A DNA stretch of 64,000 nt from Winogradskyella arenosi (GTDB lineage Bacteria > Bacteroidota > Bacteroidia > Flavobacteriales > Flavobacteriaceae): the NCBI RefSeq assembly GCF_003337305.1, contig NZ_QPJO01000005.1, forward strand, positions 186,001-250,000, read 5' to 3'. Numbering within the stretch: the first letter of the stretch is position 1; every line of letters starts with the position of its first letter. Made by a program: the position numbers and the translations under genes. Shown here piece after piece: positions 7,836-15,426 of the stretch. The notes under the pieces are model-generated. The model ran no database searches. It saw nothing but the letters and a program-made list of their open reading frames with translations, and was not told the origin of the DNA.

Positions 7836-9977
7836 ATGAGTACGCCTATAATTTTAGGTATTGCTCTTAACCAGTTTGAAATTGGACTTTCACTCTGCCT
7901 CGGCGCCATTTGGTGTTCTCCGAGTGATGTTAGTGGAAGTTTAAAACATAAGCAAATCGGCATCTTGGCCTCTTCAGGACTTGTGGTAATCATTAGTTTT
8001 ATTGGCGGTTACCTTAACATGACCAACTATTTGCTTTTTCCTATTTTAGGACTACTTACCTTTTGTATTGCCTTTATTTCTATCTATGGTTTTAGAGCCT
8101 CCTTAATAAGTTTCTCTGGACTCTTGGCCTTAATCTTAAGTTTTGCTAATATCTCAAAAGGTTTAGAGGTTTATCAATTTGCATTGTTTGTCGGGTGTGG
8201 CGGCTTATGGTATCTCACCTTATCTACTTTATCCTACTACCTCAATCCTAAAGCGCAGACCGAAGAAATTTTGAGTAAAACCTTTTTACTCACGGCCGAT
8301 TTTCTAGACACCAGACGTCAACTCATTGGAACACAGCCCAACCGTGTGGCGTTACAAAAGCAACTGATTAACATACAGAGTGAACTCATAGAACACCATG
8401 GCACCTTACGTGAAATACTCATCTTATCGCGGAAAAATTCAGGAAAATCAAACTACAACAATAAACGTCTACTGGTTTTTATTCAATTGGTAGAAATCTT
8501 AGAAACGGCTATAGCCAATCCGGTAAATTATGAAAAAATGGATGCCCTTTTTGAAACACATCCGGAACTTAAGGCCGACTTTCAACATTTAATTTTAGAA
8601 TTATCACAGCAATTAGGCGTCATTGCTAAAAATTACAGAGCGCAAAAATTTCCTTCAAATAGCATTTTAAATGAACGTTTTAAAACGCTTGAACAAGATA
8701 TATTAAAATTCAAAAGTGAACCAAATCAAAAGGATTATGAACGTTATCTCATGCTTCAAAACCTATTAGATTACCAGTTGAAGCAAATTGAAAAAATCAA
8801 GAAGATAAAATGGCTATTGGGCAATCCGGAGTTAACCTCTAAAGACGCCTTAAGTAAAGAAAAGATGAATCGGTTTATTGTGTCTCAAGATTATGATCCT
8901 CGGATTATTCTTAGAAACCTCAGCTTTAAATCTACAATTTTTAAGCATTCCTTACGCTTGGCCGTCGCGGTTATGGTGGGTTACGGCATCGGTTTAATGT
9001 TCGATTTCCCTAATCCGTATTGGATTATCTTAACCATTATTGTCATTATGCGTCCTAGCTATGGTCTTACTAAAACACGTTCTAAAGACCGTATTATTGG
9101 AACCCTGATTGGCGCCGCCATAGCAAGTGTTCTTGTTTTTTTAATCAAAGACCCTTACCTCTTTGGTAGCCTGGCCATCATCGCATTGGTGATCGCCTTT
9201 TCTATGGTTCAGAAAAATTATAAAGCCTCAGCAACTTTTATAACGCTAAGTGTTATTTTTATTTACGCCATCTTACAACCCGATGTTATTCAGGTTATTC
9301 AATTTAGAGTTATCGATACCGTAATTGGGGCTGCAATATCTTTTATAACGATGCGCTGGTTATGGCCAGCTTGGTCCTTTATGGAAATTGGTACGCCTAT
9401 TACCGAAGCCATTAAAGCCAATAGCGCATTCTTTAAATCCATAAGTACTTTTTATATCAATAAAGGAACTGTACCCACCAGTTTAAAGGTGAACCGAAAA
9501 GACGCTTTTGTACAGATGTCTAATCTGAGTTCAGCCTTTCAACGGATGGCACAAGAGCCACAATCGAAACAAACGCATATCGACGAGATTTATGAGCTCG
9601 TGGTTATGAATCATAGTTTTTTATCCTCACTATCGTCTATCAATACCTTTATACAACATCATAACACAACGGCTGCTTCAGATCAGTTTATAGCAATTTC
9701 CGAACAAATTTTAAGTCATATTGATAAGGCTTATGAGCACTTAAAACAAATTGATTTTGAAACCTTTAATTCTACAAGCTCCAAGTCTAACTTTAAGAGT
9801 GCGCCATTAGATTTTTCTGCAGATCAACTGACCTATAATAGTATCATGGCCTCTAATAACCAACACATCCATAGGGAAGCGCATTTGGTGTGGGAACAAC
9901 TCTATTGGTTATACGGTTTAAGTGAGAAAATGCTAAGATTAGCGTCTAAATATACCTTAGAACCGCAAGACGCTTAA
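7836..9977 (+). CDS. FUSC family inner-membrane protein (YccS/aromatic exporter-like); true start probably further upstream
   Basis: This 713-residue protein has the FUSC layout: a membrane block at about residues 1-130, a long hydrophilic helical stretch (about 140-370), a second membrane block (about 375-520) and a soluble C-terminus. Relatives such as YccS and AaeB are putative exporters of aromatic or fusaric acids. The ATG at 7836 falls inside what looks like the first conserved helix. The same frame is open and coding-like back to a stop at 7731, but has no ATG, GTG or TTG there. An ATG at 7726 lies in another frame and would join this one if the TTTT run at 7747-7750 had one more T. 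The given start is therefore provisional. A terminator follows at 10014-10043. Confidence 0.85.
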   Translation: MSTPIILGIALNQFEIGLSLCLGAIWCSPSDVSGSLKHKQIGILASSGLVVIISFIGGYLNMTNYLLFPILGLLTFCIAFISIYGFRASLISFSGLLALILSFANISKGLEVYQFALFVGCGGLWYLTLSTLSYYLNPKAQTEEILSKTFLLTADFLDTRRQLIGTQPNRVALQKQLINIQSELIEHHGTLREILILSRKNSGKSNYNNKRLLVFIQLVEILETAIANPVNYEKMDALFETHPELKADFQHLILELSQQLGVIAKNYRAQKFPSNSILNERFKTLEQDILKFKSEPNQKDYERYLMLQNLLDYQLKQIEKIKKIKWLLGNPELTSKDALSKEKMNRFIVSQDYDPRIILRNLSFKSTIFKHSLRLAVAVMVGYGIGLMFDFPNPYWIILTIIVIMRPSYGLTKTRSKDRIIGTLIGAAIASVLVFLIKDPYLFGSLAIIALVIAFSMVQKNYKASATFITLSVIFIYAILQPDVIQVIQFRVIDTVIGAAISFITMRWLWPAWSFMEIGTPITEAIKANSAFFKSISTFYINKGTVPTSLKVNRKDAFVQMSNLSSAFQRMAQEPQSKQTHIDEIYELVVMNHSFLSSLSSINTFIQHHNTTAASDQFIAISEQILSHIDKAYEHLKQIDFETFNSTSSKSNFKSAPLDFSADQLTYNSIMASNNQHIHREAHLVWEQLYWLYGLSEKMLRLASKYTLEPQDA

Positions 9978-10013
9978 ACATTAGAGAAATAAAACCACCA
10001 TGCTATAAATGAA

Positions 10014-10043
10014 AAAAAGATGAAAGTTGCCTTTCATCTTTTT
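10014..10043 (+). terminator. Rho-independent terminator after the FUSC gene
   Basis: The arms AAAAAGATGAAAG and CTTTCATCTTTTT pair perfectly around a TTGC loop. The symmetric A/T flanks would also allow termination from the other strand. Confidence 0.85.
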
Positions 10044-10126
10044 CTTGTGCATGAGATGACTCTAATTAATCTTAGCCTCTTCTCTTAAAATATTCTCCGT
10101 TAACGGGTTTTTAGAACAAATGGTAT

Positions 10127-10657
10127 TTAAGACAAGTTCAAAGCCTCCTTATAATGTTCCGTACGACTTAGTAAAATAGTTTCTAGAACTCTTGTAACAT
10201 CAGCTTGCCATTTTCTAGCCATATCTAGCTCTCCGCTTAGGCCTGTTTCCGTAAGGCTATTAAAGAACTCTAAATCTATTCTTGGTTGACCAGCACTTGG
10301 AGAAAAGGTAAGTAATACCTTGTCTATAACCTCGTTCGTTTTGGCCCCATCTTTAACACGTCTTGTGGCTTTATTAACGTCGCAAACTTCAATGGTATTT
10401 AAGTCTACAGATTGTGATTGTACCACACCATTAATCGTTTTGTGAAAGAATAATATGTTTGTTTTAGTATCTAAACCAATCGCAAAGTTGCTTTGTGCAT
10501 CGATACGTGTTAAGGTACAATTCTGTTTTGTCGCCTCGGCTTTTAAAGCTTTTTTTAATTGGCGTTGTTTTTTATTACTACCGTATATGAAAAGTACAAA
10601 CGGTAAAATGATGATAGCAATAACTATTGCATCGATTATAAATAATCCTGATCCCAT
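10127..10657 (-). CDS. Hypothetical protein with N-terminal membrane anchor
   Basis: This 176-residue protein has one hydrophobic helix at about residues 5-25, followed by a basic stretch (NKKQRQLKKALKAEATK) and a mixed alpha/beta cytoplasmic domain of about 120 residues. I recognise no family. The region around residues 55-95 alternates in a beta-strand-like way, as in PH-like or DUF membrane-proximal domains, but this is only an impression. The opposite strand has a shorter open frame here that lacks protein-like composition, so the minus-strand frame is preferred. The neighbours give no functional clue. Confidence 0.7.
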   Translation of the reverse strand: MGSGLFIIDAIVIAIIILPFVLFIYGSNKKQRQLKKALKAEATKQNCTLTRIDAQSNFAIGLDTKTNILFFHKTINGVVQSQSVDLNTIEVCDVNKATRRVKDGAKTNEVIDKVLLTFSPSAGQPRIDLEFFNSLTETGLSGELDMARKWQADVTRVLETILLSRTEHYKEALNLS

Positions 10658-10763
10658 AATTTTTGAATTTTAAAAGGGTAATTTTTAAGTTGTATGTATT
10701 AGCATGTAGGAGGTGTAAAACCTCGATAAGAAGTGTCTAGTTTAACTATAGACAGACCAATAC

Positions 10764-11132
10764 TTACCAAAAGGTATGAAAAGGATATAGTGTTTTTTTT
10801 ACGCGTAGAATTTTAAAACCGTGCCAACCCGATTTAAGGTATTGTGCAAACTGCACTTTAAAAACTTGCAGACTACGATGGCTAACACCATAGATCTTAA
10901 CTAGCTTTTTATTAGGCGGACCAGGTTCTTCACTTAAAAGGTTTAAGACTCTATAGTCTGATGTAGGCGCATCGAAAAATGCGTTTGGAACAATAGAAAC
11001 CTGAGAGATTTCATCTTCAGACTGTGAACTTAAACTTTGTTTAAAAACATCATTATGGTCACTGGGAAATTGGTGTGCATTGGCAAGGGTACCAAGCAGA
11101 ACACAAATCCATATGATAAACGTTTTTAACAT
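10764..11132 (-). CDS. Hypothetical secreted small protein
   Basis: This 122-residue protein starts with a clear signal peptide (a hydrophobic stretch at residues 4-17, then LANAHQ, with cleavage likely after Ala). The mature part of about 100 residues is acidic and Ser-rich at first, then basic and aromatic towards the C-terminus (SGWHGFKILRVKKTLYPFH). I do not recognise a family and see no metal-binding or catalytic motif. It stands alone, 106 bp after the next minus-strand gene start at 10657. It could be lineage-specific. Confidence 0.6.
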   Translation of the reverse strand: MLKTFIIWICVLLGTLANAHQFPSDHNDVFKQSLSSQSEDEISQVSIVPNAFFDAPTSDYRVLNLLSEEPGPPNKKLVKIYGVSHRSLQVFKVQFAQYLKSGWHGFKILRVKKTLYPFHTFW

Positions 11133-11499
11133 GTTGTATTTTAAATGCAGCTACAAAGGAAAAGCATATTTTTGAATTATTTGATAAATTGCTGTTAATT
11201 AATTACCGTACGTATTTCAACTTTATTAAGTTTATAACAGTCGCCATAGCCTCTACGACGTTAAATTTATATTAAAAGCGTATATGGCCATACTAAATAC
11301 GGCAACATTTAGTTTTTTTGAATGGACGAGCGTAGCTATGGAATAGACCTTAATTCGATTGAAATTTTAGGGATAGAGTTAATCCTTTTTTAAATGCATT
11401 AAGCCATTTATTTTAAGACCCTTATCTTGTTGTTGTCTATGCTGTAAGTACTAGCGGCTTGCAGACCTTTAAAATTAATTAGTAGGAAGTAGAGCACTT
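11133..11499. other. 367-bp intergenic region, no gene seen
   Basis: This AT-rich gap separates divergent genes (10764-11132 minus, 11518-12399 plus). I see no RNA gene, repeat or complete promoter. A weak TTATCTTG at about 11425 could be a degenerate -7 box, but it is about 90 bp from the next start. Confidence 0.4.
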
Positions 11500-11517
11500 T
11501 TGAATGAATCACGTTTT

Positions 11518-12399
11518 ATGAACATAAATAAATCGCATATCCCACTTATCGTTACAACCCTTTTTGGCATCATATTATTGGCCTTGCAAAAACCGGTAAC
11601 CGATTCTCTAGTTAAGAAGAGTGATAAGCTTGATGCCCGATATTCCAAAATATATAACATTAAAAGCACGCATTTTTTACCTGAAATTTTAAATGAGATC
11701 AGTGGCTTTACTTGGTTAAGTGAAAATGTATTTGCTTGTATACAAGATGAAGATGGCTTTATTTATATTTATGATGTTGCTAAGAAAGACATGGTTTCTA
11801 CCATTAAATTTGGTACTTCAGGAGATTATGAAGGCTTAGCAATTAACAACAAGGATGCCTATGTGATGCGAAGCGATGGCACTATATACGGCGTGGAAGA
11901 TTTTAGAAGTGATAGCCTCCACGTTACAAAATACAAAACGCTCTTCTCTGGAGATCATAATATTGAAAGTTTAACCTATGATAAGGATAACGATCGCTTA
12001 TTAATAGCGCCAAAGGATGAAGGACTTTACAACAACAACGAAAAATCAATTTATCAGATTCCATTGCAGACCTTAGTTATGGACAGTCTCCCAACGATTA
12101 AAATTGATTTAAATGCGGCTATATTTAAACCTTATAAGCATAAAAAAATCCACAAGACCTTCAATCCTTCTGATATTGCCATCCATCCTATAACCAAAGA
12201 GATTTATGTCTTAGAAGGAAAAGATCCGAAGCTTTTAATTTTGAATTCGGAAGGAAAATTACTGCACTTACATCCCTTGGATAAACGTAAGTTTGGACAA
12301 CCTGAGGGTATTACTTTTAGTCCTGAAGGACGCTTATTTATATCTAATGAAGCTACAAAAAGTGGAAGCGCTTCTATCCTTGAAGTTGAATTAAAATAG
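11518..12399 (+). CDS. SdiA-regulated family / YjiK-like beta-propeller protein
   Basis: From the ATG at 11518 the protein has 293 residues; a TTG at 11500 would add six. A single hydrophobic helix at about residues 9-22 anchors or exports it, and the rest is a repeated beta-sheet pattern of a propeller. Family-typical phrases include EISGFTWLSENVFACIQDEDGFIYIYD-type blade 1, GDYEGLAI, and PEGITFSPEGRLFISNEA near the C-terminus. These are hallmarks of the SdiA-regulated/YjiK family, whose members are extracytoplasmic and mostly uncharacterised. The gene ends just before the repeat region at 12421. Confidence 0.85.
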   Translation: MNINKSHIPLIVTTLFGIILLALQKPVTDSLVKKSDKLDARYSKIYNIKSTHFLPEILNEISGFTWLSENVFACIQDEDGFIYIYDVAKKDMVSTIKFGTSGDYEGLAINNKDAYVMRSDGTIYGVEDFRSDSLHVTKYKTLFSGDHNIESLTYDKDNDRLLIAPKDEGLYNNNEKSIYQIPLQTLVMDSLPTIKIDLNAAIFKPYKHKKIHKTFNPSDIAIHPITKEIYVLEGKDPKLLILNSEGKLLHLHPLDKRKFGQPEGITFSPEGRLFISNEATKSGSASILEVELK

Positions 12400-12427
12400 T
12401 TTCTGGTAAGCTTGAACATAATCTAAC

Positions 12428-12475
12428 CAAAACGAAGCGAAGGGATTGCGATGCATCCCTATTCCCTCCGCTTTG
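12428..12475. repeat. REP-like palindrome, copy 1
   Basis: The inner arms AGGGAT and ATCCCT surround the loop TGCGATGC, with AGCG and CGCT as outer pairing segments and CAA/TTG at the ends. In this copy the right arm differs from copy 2 at a few bases, but a hairpin can still form. Confidence 0.65.
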
Positions 12476-12525
12476 AAAATAGTTGCAACAAAAAAACGCT
12501 CAAGCAAGCTTGGCAATAATCTAAC

Positions 12526-12573
12526 CAAAACGAAGCGAAGGGATTGCGATGCATCCCTATCCGCTCCGTTTTG
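12526..12573. repeat. REP-like palindrome, copy 2
   Basis: Nested perfect arms are visible: CAAAACG/CGTTTTG outside, AGCG/CGCT next, AGGGAT/ATCCCT inside, with the loop TGCGATGC. This is the better paired of the two copies. Confidence 0.7.
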
Positions 12574-12587
12574 AAAATAGTTTCAAC

Positions 12588-12619
12588 AAAAAAACGCTCA
12601 AGCAAGCTTGGCGTTTTTT
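12588..12619. terminator. Bidirectional terminator between the propeller gene and tRNA-Arg
   Basis: The outer arms AAAAAACGC and GCGTTTTTT and the inner arms CAAGC and GCTTG form a long hairpin with an A run on one side and a T run on the other. It can end transcription of the plus-strand propeller gene and of the minus-strand tRNA. Confidence 0.8.
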
Positions 12620-12639
12620 CTTATGAAACTATTTATTCG

Positions 12640-12713
12640 TGACCGCGAAGGGATTCGAACCCCCAACCCTCAGAGCCGAAATCTGATATTCTATCCAGTT
12701 GAACTACGCAGCC
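12640..12713 (-). tRNA. tRNA-Arg (anticodon UCG)
   Basis: Read on the minus strand, the acceptor arms GGCTGCG and CGCGGTC pair with one G-U. The anticodon stem TCAGA/TCTGA encloses the 7-base loop TTTCGGC with anticodon TCG, and the T arm carries GGTTCGAATCC-type sequence. The discriminator is A at 12640. CCA is not encoded. It lies 32 bp after yqeY and may share its transcript. Confidence 0.95.
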
Positions 12714-12745
12714 CTAATTCCTATTTAAAACAGGAACTAATTTAT

Positions 12746-13195
12746 TTAAGACAATTTTGCCTTTACAATATTCGAAATGGTTTTTCCATCGGCTTTACCA
12801 GCCAATTCTTTACTTACCATTCCCATTACTTTTCCCATATCTTTCATACCCTCAGCACCTGTAGACGCAATAGTCTTCATAACCACCACAGTAATTTCTT
12901 CCTCGGTTAATTGCTTTGGTAAAAACTTTGCAATTACTTCGGCCTGTGCCAATTCTGGTTCTGCTAAATCTTTACGATCTTGCTCTAAAAATATAGCAGC
13001 GCTATCTTTACGTTGCTTTACCATTTTAGATAAAATTTTAATCTCTTCTTCCTCAGAGATCTCTTCTTTAGAACCTGTAGCGGTTTGTGCAAGTAATATT
13101 TCTGACTTTACAGCTCTTAATGCAGCTAAAGCTGTTTGATCCTTTTCTTTCATCGCTGCTTTCATAGCAGTCATTACATCAACTTGTAAACTCAT
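12746..13195 (-). CDS. GatB/YqeY domain-containing protein
   Basis: This 149-residue protein is a stand-alone YqeY domain, related to the tail domain of the GatB amidotransferase subunit. Visible features are the N-terminal AMKEKDQTALAALRAVKSEI, the central QRKDSAAIFLEQDRKDLAE, FLPKQLTEEEI, and the C-terminal GKADGKTISNIVKAKL. Its cellular role is unclear; a tRNA-binding role has been suggested from the GatB homology. It sits directly downstream of the dcw cluster, but a terminator (13285-13325) and its own -7 box (13221-13228) separate it from ftsZ. Confidence 0.95.
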   Translation of the reverse strand: MSLQVDVMTAMKAAMKEKDQTALAALRAVKSEILLAQTATGSKEEISEEEEIKILSKMVKQRKDSAAIFLEQDRKDLAEPELAQAEVIAKFLPKQLTEEEITVVVMKTIASTGAEGMKDMGKVMGMVSKELAGKADGKTISNIVKAKLS

Positions 13196-13220
13196 AGTGT
13201 TGTTCTTTTATTAAGAAGCG

Positions 13221-13228
13221 CAAAGATA
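13221..13228 (-). promoter_or_regulatory. -7 box of the yqeY promoter
   Basis: TATCTTTG on the minus strand, 25 bp before the yqeY start codon and downstream of the ftsZ terminator; exact TAnnTTTG match. Confidence 0.55.
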
Positions 13229-13284
13229 CTAAAACTTTCGTTTTTGTGACTACAGTTGGCCTTTAATAAATGGCTATTTCTAAT

Positions 13285-13325
13285 AAAAAAAAGCCTCTAA
13301 AAATATATTTTTTTGAGGCTTTTTT
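13285..13325 (-). terminator. Terminator at the end of the dcw cluster
   Basis: The arms AAAAAAAGCCTC and GAGGCTTTTTT flank an AT-rich loop of 17 bases. It lies 33 bp after the ftsZ stop and has T/A runs on both sides. Confidence 0.85.
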
Positions 13326-13358
13326 ATAGGCTGTTAATAACTTTGAATAATGTCGAGA

Positions 13359-15317
13359 TTAGTCTACATTATCATGTAGAAAAGAATTATTACTTCTTAA
13401 TTGAATATCGTCATTGTCATCAGTTCCGACAGACATTCTAGAGCTCGTATTTTCAGAAGAATGCTGTGCATCTTCTAAATTCACTCCTTGACGTTTGTAA
13501 GCCGGTACCTTTTCAATTTCATTGATCTTAGCGTTGTTGAACTTATAGTTGAAATCTTTCATTTTTCTTCTACGTTCATCGGCTCTAGAAATTAACAAAT
13601 CCGAAATAGGACTGTTCATTGGGTCAATCTCCTCTTCAGGCGCTGTATTAGGCTCTGGAGCGGCAATCGTTTTCTTTTCAAAAGTAATCTCTTCCTTGAC
13701 CTCCTTTTTCTCTGTCTTAGTGTTAACTGGAGACTGCACCGTATCAAAATCATTTAAGGTGTAGCGCTTTTCACCTTGCTCATTAACTTTGGCTGTAGAT
13801 CTAATTTCTACAGGCTCATTAACGTCTATATCATTTACCTCTTCATCTAAACTAAAGAAGGTTTTATTCTCTTTCTTTGGTGGCTGCTGGTCTTCAACAG
13901 GTTTTGGTGTTGAATTAGACAGGGGCAAATCAAAAGTTAGGGTAATCTGCTCTTCTGGCTCAGACTCTACAGGCTTTGTTTTATGCTCTACTGGTGTAAT
14001 GATAAATTCTTCTGGCTCAACCGGAGTTTGTGGTTCTGGTTTAGAGTCTAAGACTTCTTCATAGACAATATTCATGCTTTTTAAGAAATCTGTGGTCTTA
14101 ATAAGATCAGCTTCATGACCTGTTTTATCCTCAGTTTCATTTGAAGGCTCTTCTAGATTTTCTTCATCTAGTAACGTATGACGAACAACAGGCGCCTCTT
14201 TCTTTTCCTCTAATACGATATCTGGAGTGATGATAGCAGGCGTTTTTTCTTGCGTGCTAATTCCTGGCTCTTGAGTTTCCTCTAAAGCGTGTATCACTTT
14301 TTTAGTTTCTGTATTAGAGATTTCGTTCTGTTGATCTATATTAAAACCCGTAGCAATGATGGTTACAGAGATCGATTCTTGTAATTCTTCATCTTCACCA
14401 ACACCCATAATGATATCTGCACCATGTCCGGCTTCATTTTGAATATGATCATTAATCTCACCTATTTCATCAATAGTAATTTCCTGAGAACCAGAAACGA
14501 TCAGCAACAATACGTTTTTAGCTCCTGTAATTTTATTATCGTTAAGTAATGGCGAATCTAAAGCATTCATAATCGCTTCTTGTGCTCGCGTTTGCCCTGA
14601 TGCCGTTGCCGACCCCATAATGGCAGTACCACTATTACTCAATACCGTTTTAGCATCACGTAAATCAATATTTTGTAAATAGTGATGCGTAATAACTTCA
14701 GCAATACCACGAGATGCGGTTGCTAAAACTTCATCGGCTTTAGAGAACCCAGCTTTAAAACCGAGATTTCCATAAACTTCACGAAGTTTATTATTGTTAA
14801 TAACGACTAAAGAGTCTACATGTTGACGTAATTTTTCAATACCACGTTGCGCTTGTTCATTACGCATTTTACCTTCAAACTGAAAAGGCATGGTGACAAT
14901 CCCAACCGTAAGAATATCTAATTCCTTAGACATCTTAGCAATAACAGGAGCTGCACCCGTACCTGTACCACCACCCATTCCGGCAGTAATAAATATCATT
15001 TTAGTGTTGGTATCTAACATTCTACGAATGTCCTCTGAACTTTCAACAGCGGCTTGTTCTCCAACTTCAGGATTGGCACCAGCGCCTAATCCTTCCGTTA
15101 AATTAACGCCAAGTTGTATTTTATTAGGAACACCACTATTCTGTAGAGCTTGAGAATCTGTATTACAGATTACAAAATCTACCCCTTTGATCCCTTGTTG
15201 AAACATGTGGTTGATAGCGTTGCTACCACCTCCTCCGACACCTATGACCTTTATGACATTTGATTGGTGTTTTGGCAAATCAAATGAAATATTTCCAAAT
15301 TCGTTGCTGTTACTCAT
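13359..15317 (-). CDS. ftsZ: Cell division protein FtsZ
   Basis: This tubulin-like GTPase forms the division ring. From the ATG at 15317 it has 652 residues; an in-frame ATG 39 bp upstream is less likely because family proteins start near SNEFGNISF. The nucleotide-binding GVGGGGSNAINHM is at about residues 27-38, the tubulin signature GGGTGTGAAP at 115-124, and the synergy region GFKAGFSKADEVL follows. The GTPase core ends near residue 325. It is followed by a very long, Glu/Pro/Thr-rich linker of about 300 residues and a conserved-looking tail (RSNNSFLHDNVD) that probably binds FtsA. This makes the protein far longer than the roughly 380 residues of E. coli FtsZ. It is the last gene of the dcw cluster. 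Confidence 0.97.
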   Translation of the reverse strand: MSNSNEFGNISFDLPKHQSNVIKVIGVGGGGSNAINHMFQQGIKGVDFVICNTDSQALQNSGVPNKIQLGVNLTEGLGAGANPEVGEQAAVESSEDIRRMLDTNTKMIFITAGMGGGTGTGAAPVIAKMSKELDILTVGIVTMPFQFEGKMRNEQAQRGIEKLRQHVDSLVVINNNKLREVYGNLGFKAGFSKADEVLATASRGIAEVITHHYLQNIDLRDAKTVLSNSGTAIMGSATASGQTRAQEAIMNALDSPLLNDNKITGAKNVLLLIVSGSQEITIDEIGEINDHIQNEAGHGADIIMGVGEDEELQESISVTIIATGFNIDQQNEISNTETKKVIHALEETQEPGISTQEKTPAIITPDIVLEEKKEAPVVRHTLLDEENLEEPSNETEDKTGHEADLIKTTDFLKSMNIVYEEVLDSKPEPQTPVEPEEFIITPVEHKTKPVESEPEEQITLTFDLPLSNSTPKPVEDQQPPKKENKTFFSLDEEVNDIDVNEPVEIRSTAKVNEQGEKRYTLNDFDTVQSPVNTKTEKKEVKEEITFEKKTIAAPEPNTAPEEEIDPMNSPISDLLISRADERRRKMKDFNYKFNNAKINEIEKVPAYKRQGVNLEDAQHSSENTSSRMSVGTDDNDDIQLRSNNSFLHDNVD

Positions 15318-15426
15318 AATTATTATGGGTTTACTATTTATTCTATTCTTTTTCAATTGGGCAATTTTTAAACTGCCCTACTCTTCTCTTATCTCTCTTA
15401 AGGCAATTTAGAATTACCCTATTGTA

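Larger units (their letters stand above)
12421..12616. repeat. 98-bp direct tandem repeat, two copies
   Basis: The unit starts at ATCTAACC (12421) and again at 12519, a period of 98 bp with few differences between copies. Each unit holds a palindrome (12428-12475 and 12526-12573) and an A-run plus CAAGCAAGCTTGG segment. Only the second copy continues into GCGTTTTTT, which completes a terminator at 12588-12619. The repeat lies between a plus-strand gene end and tRNA-Arg on the minus strand. It looks like a local duplication of a REP-like element. Confidence 0.9.

Noticed and set aside
12608-12910. Plus-strand open frame of 100 codons across tRNA-Arg and the end of yqeY
   Set aside because: It runs through a tRNA and lies antisense to a well-supported conserved gene; composition reflects those sequences.
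13789-14064. Plus-strand open frame opposite the FtsZ linker, rich in Ser/Gly/Thr
   Set aside because: It is the antisense reading of the Glu/Pro-rich linker; its composition follows from that and no start or promoter supports it.
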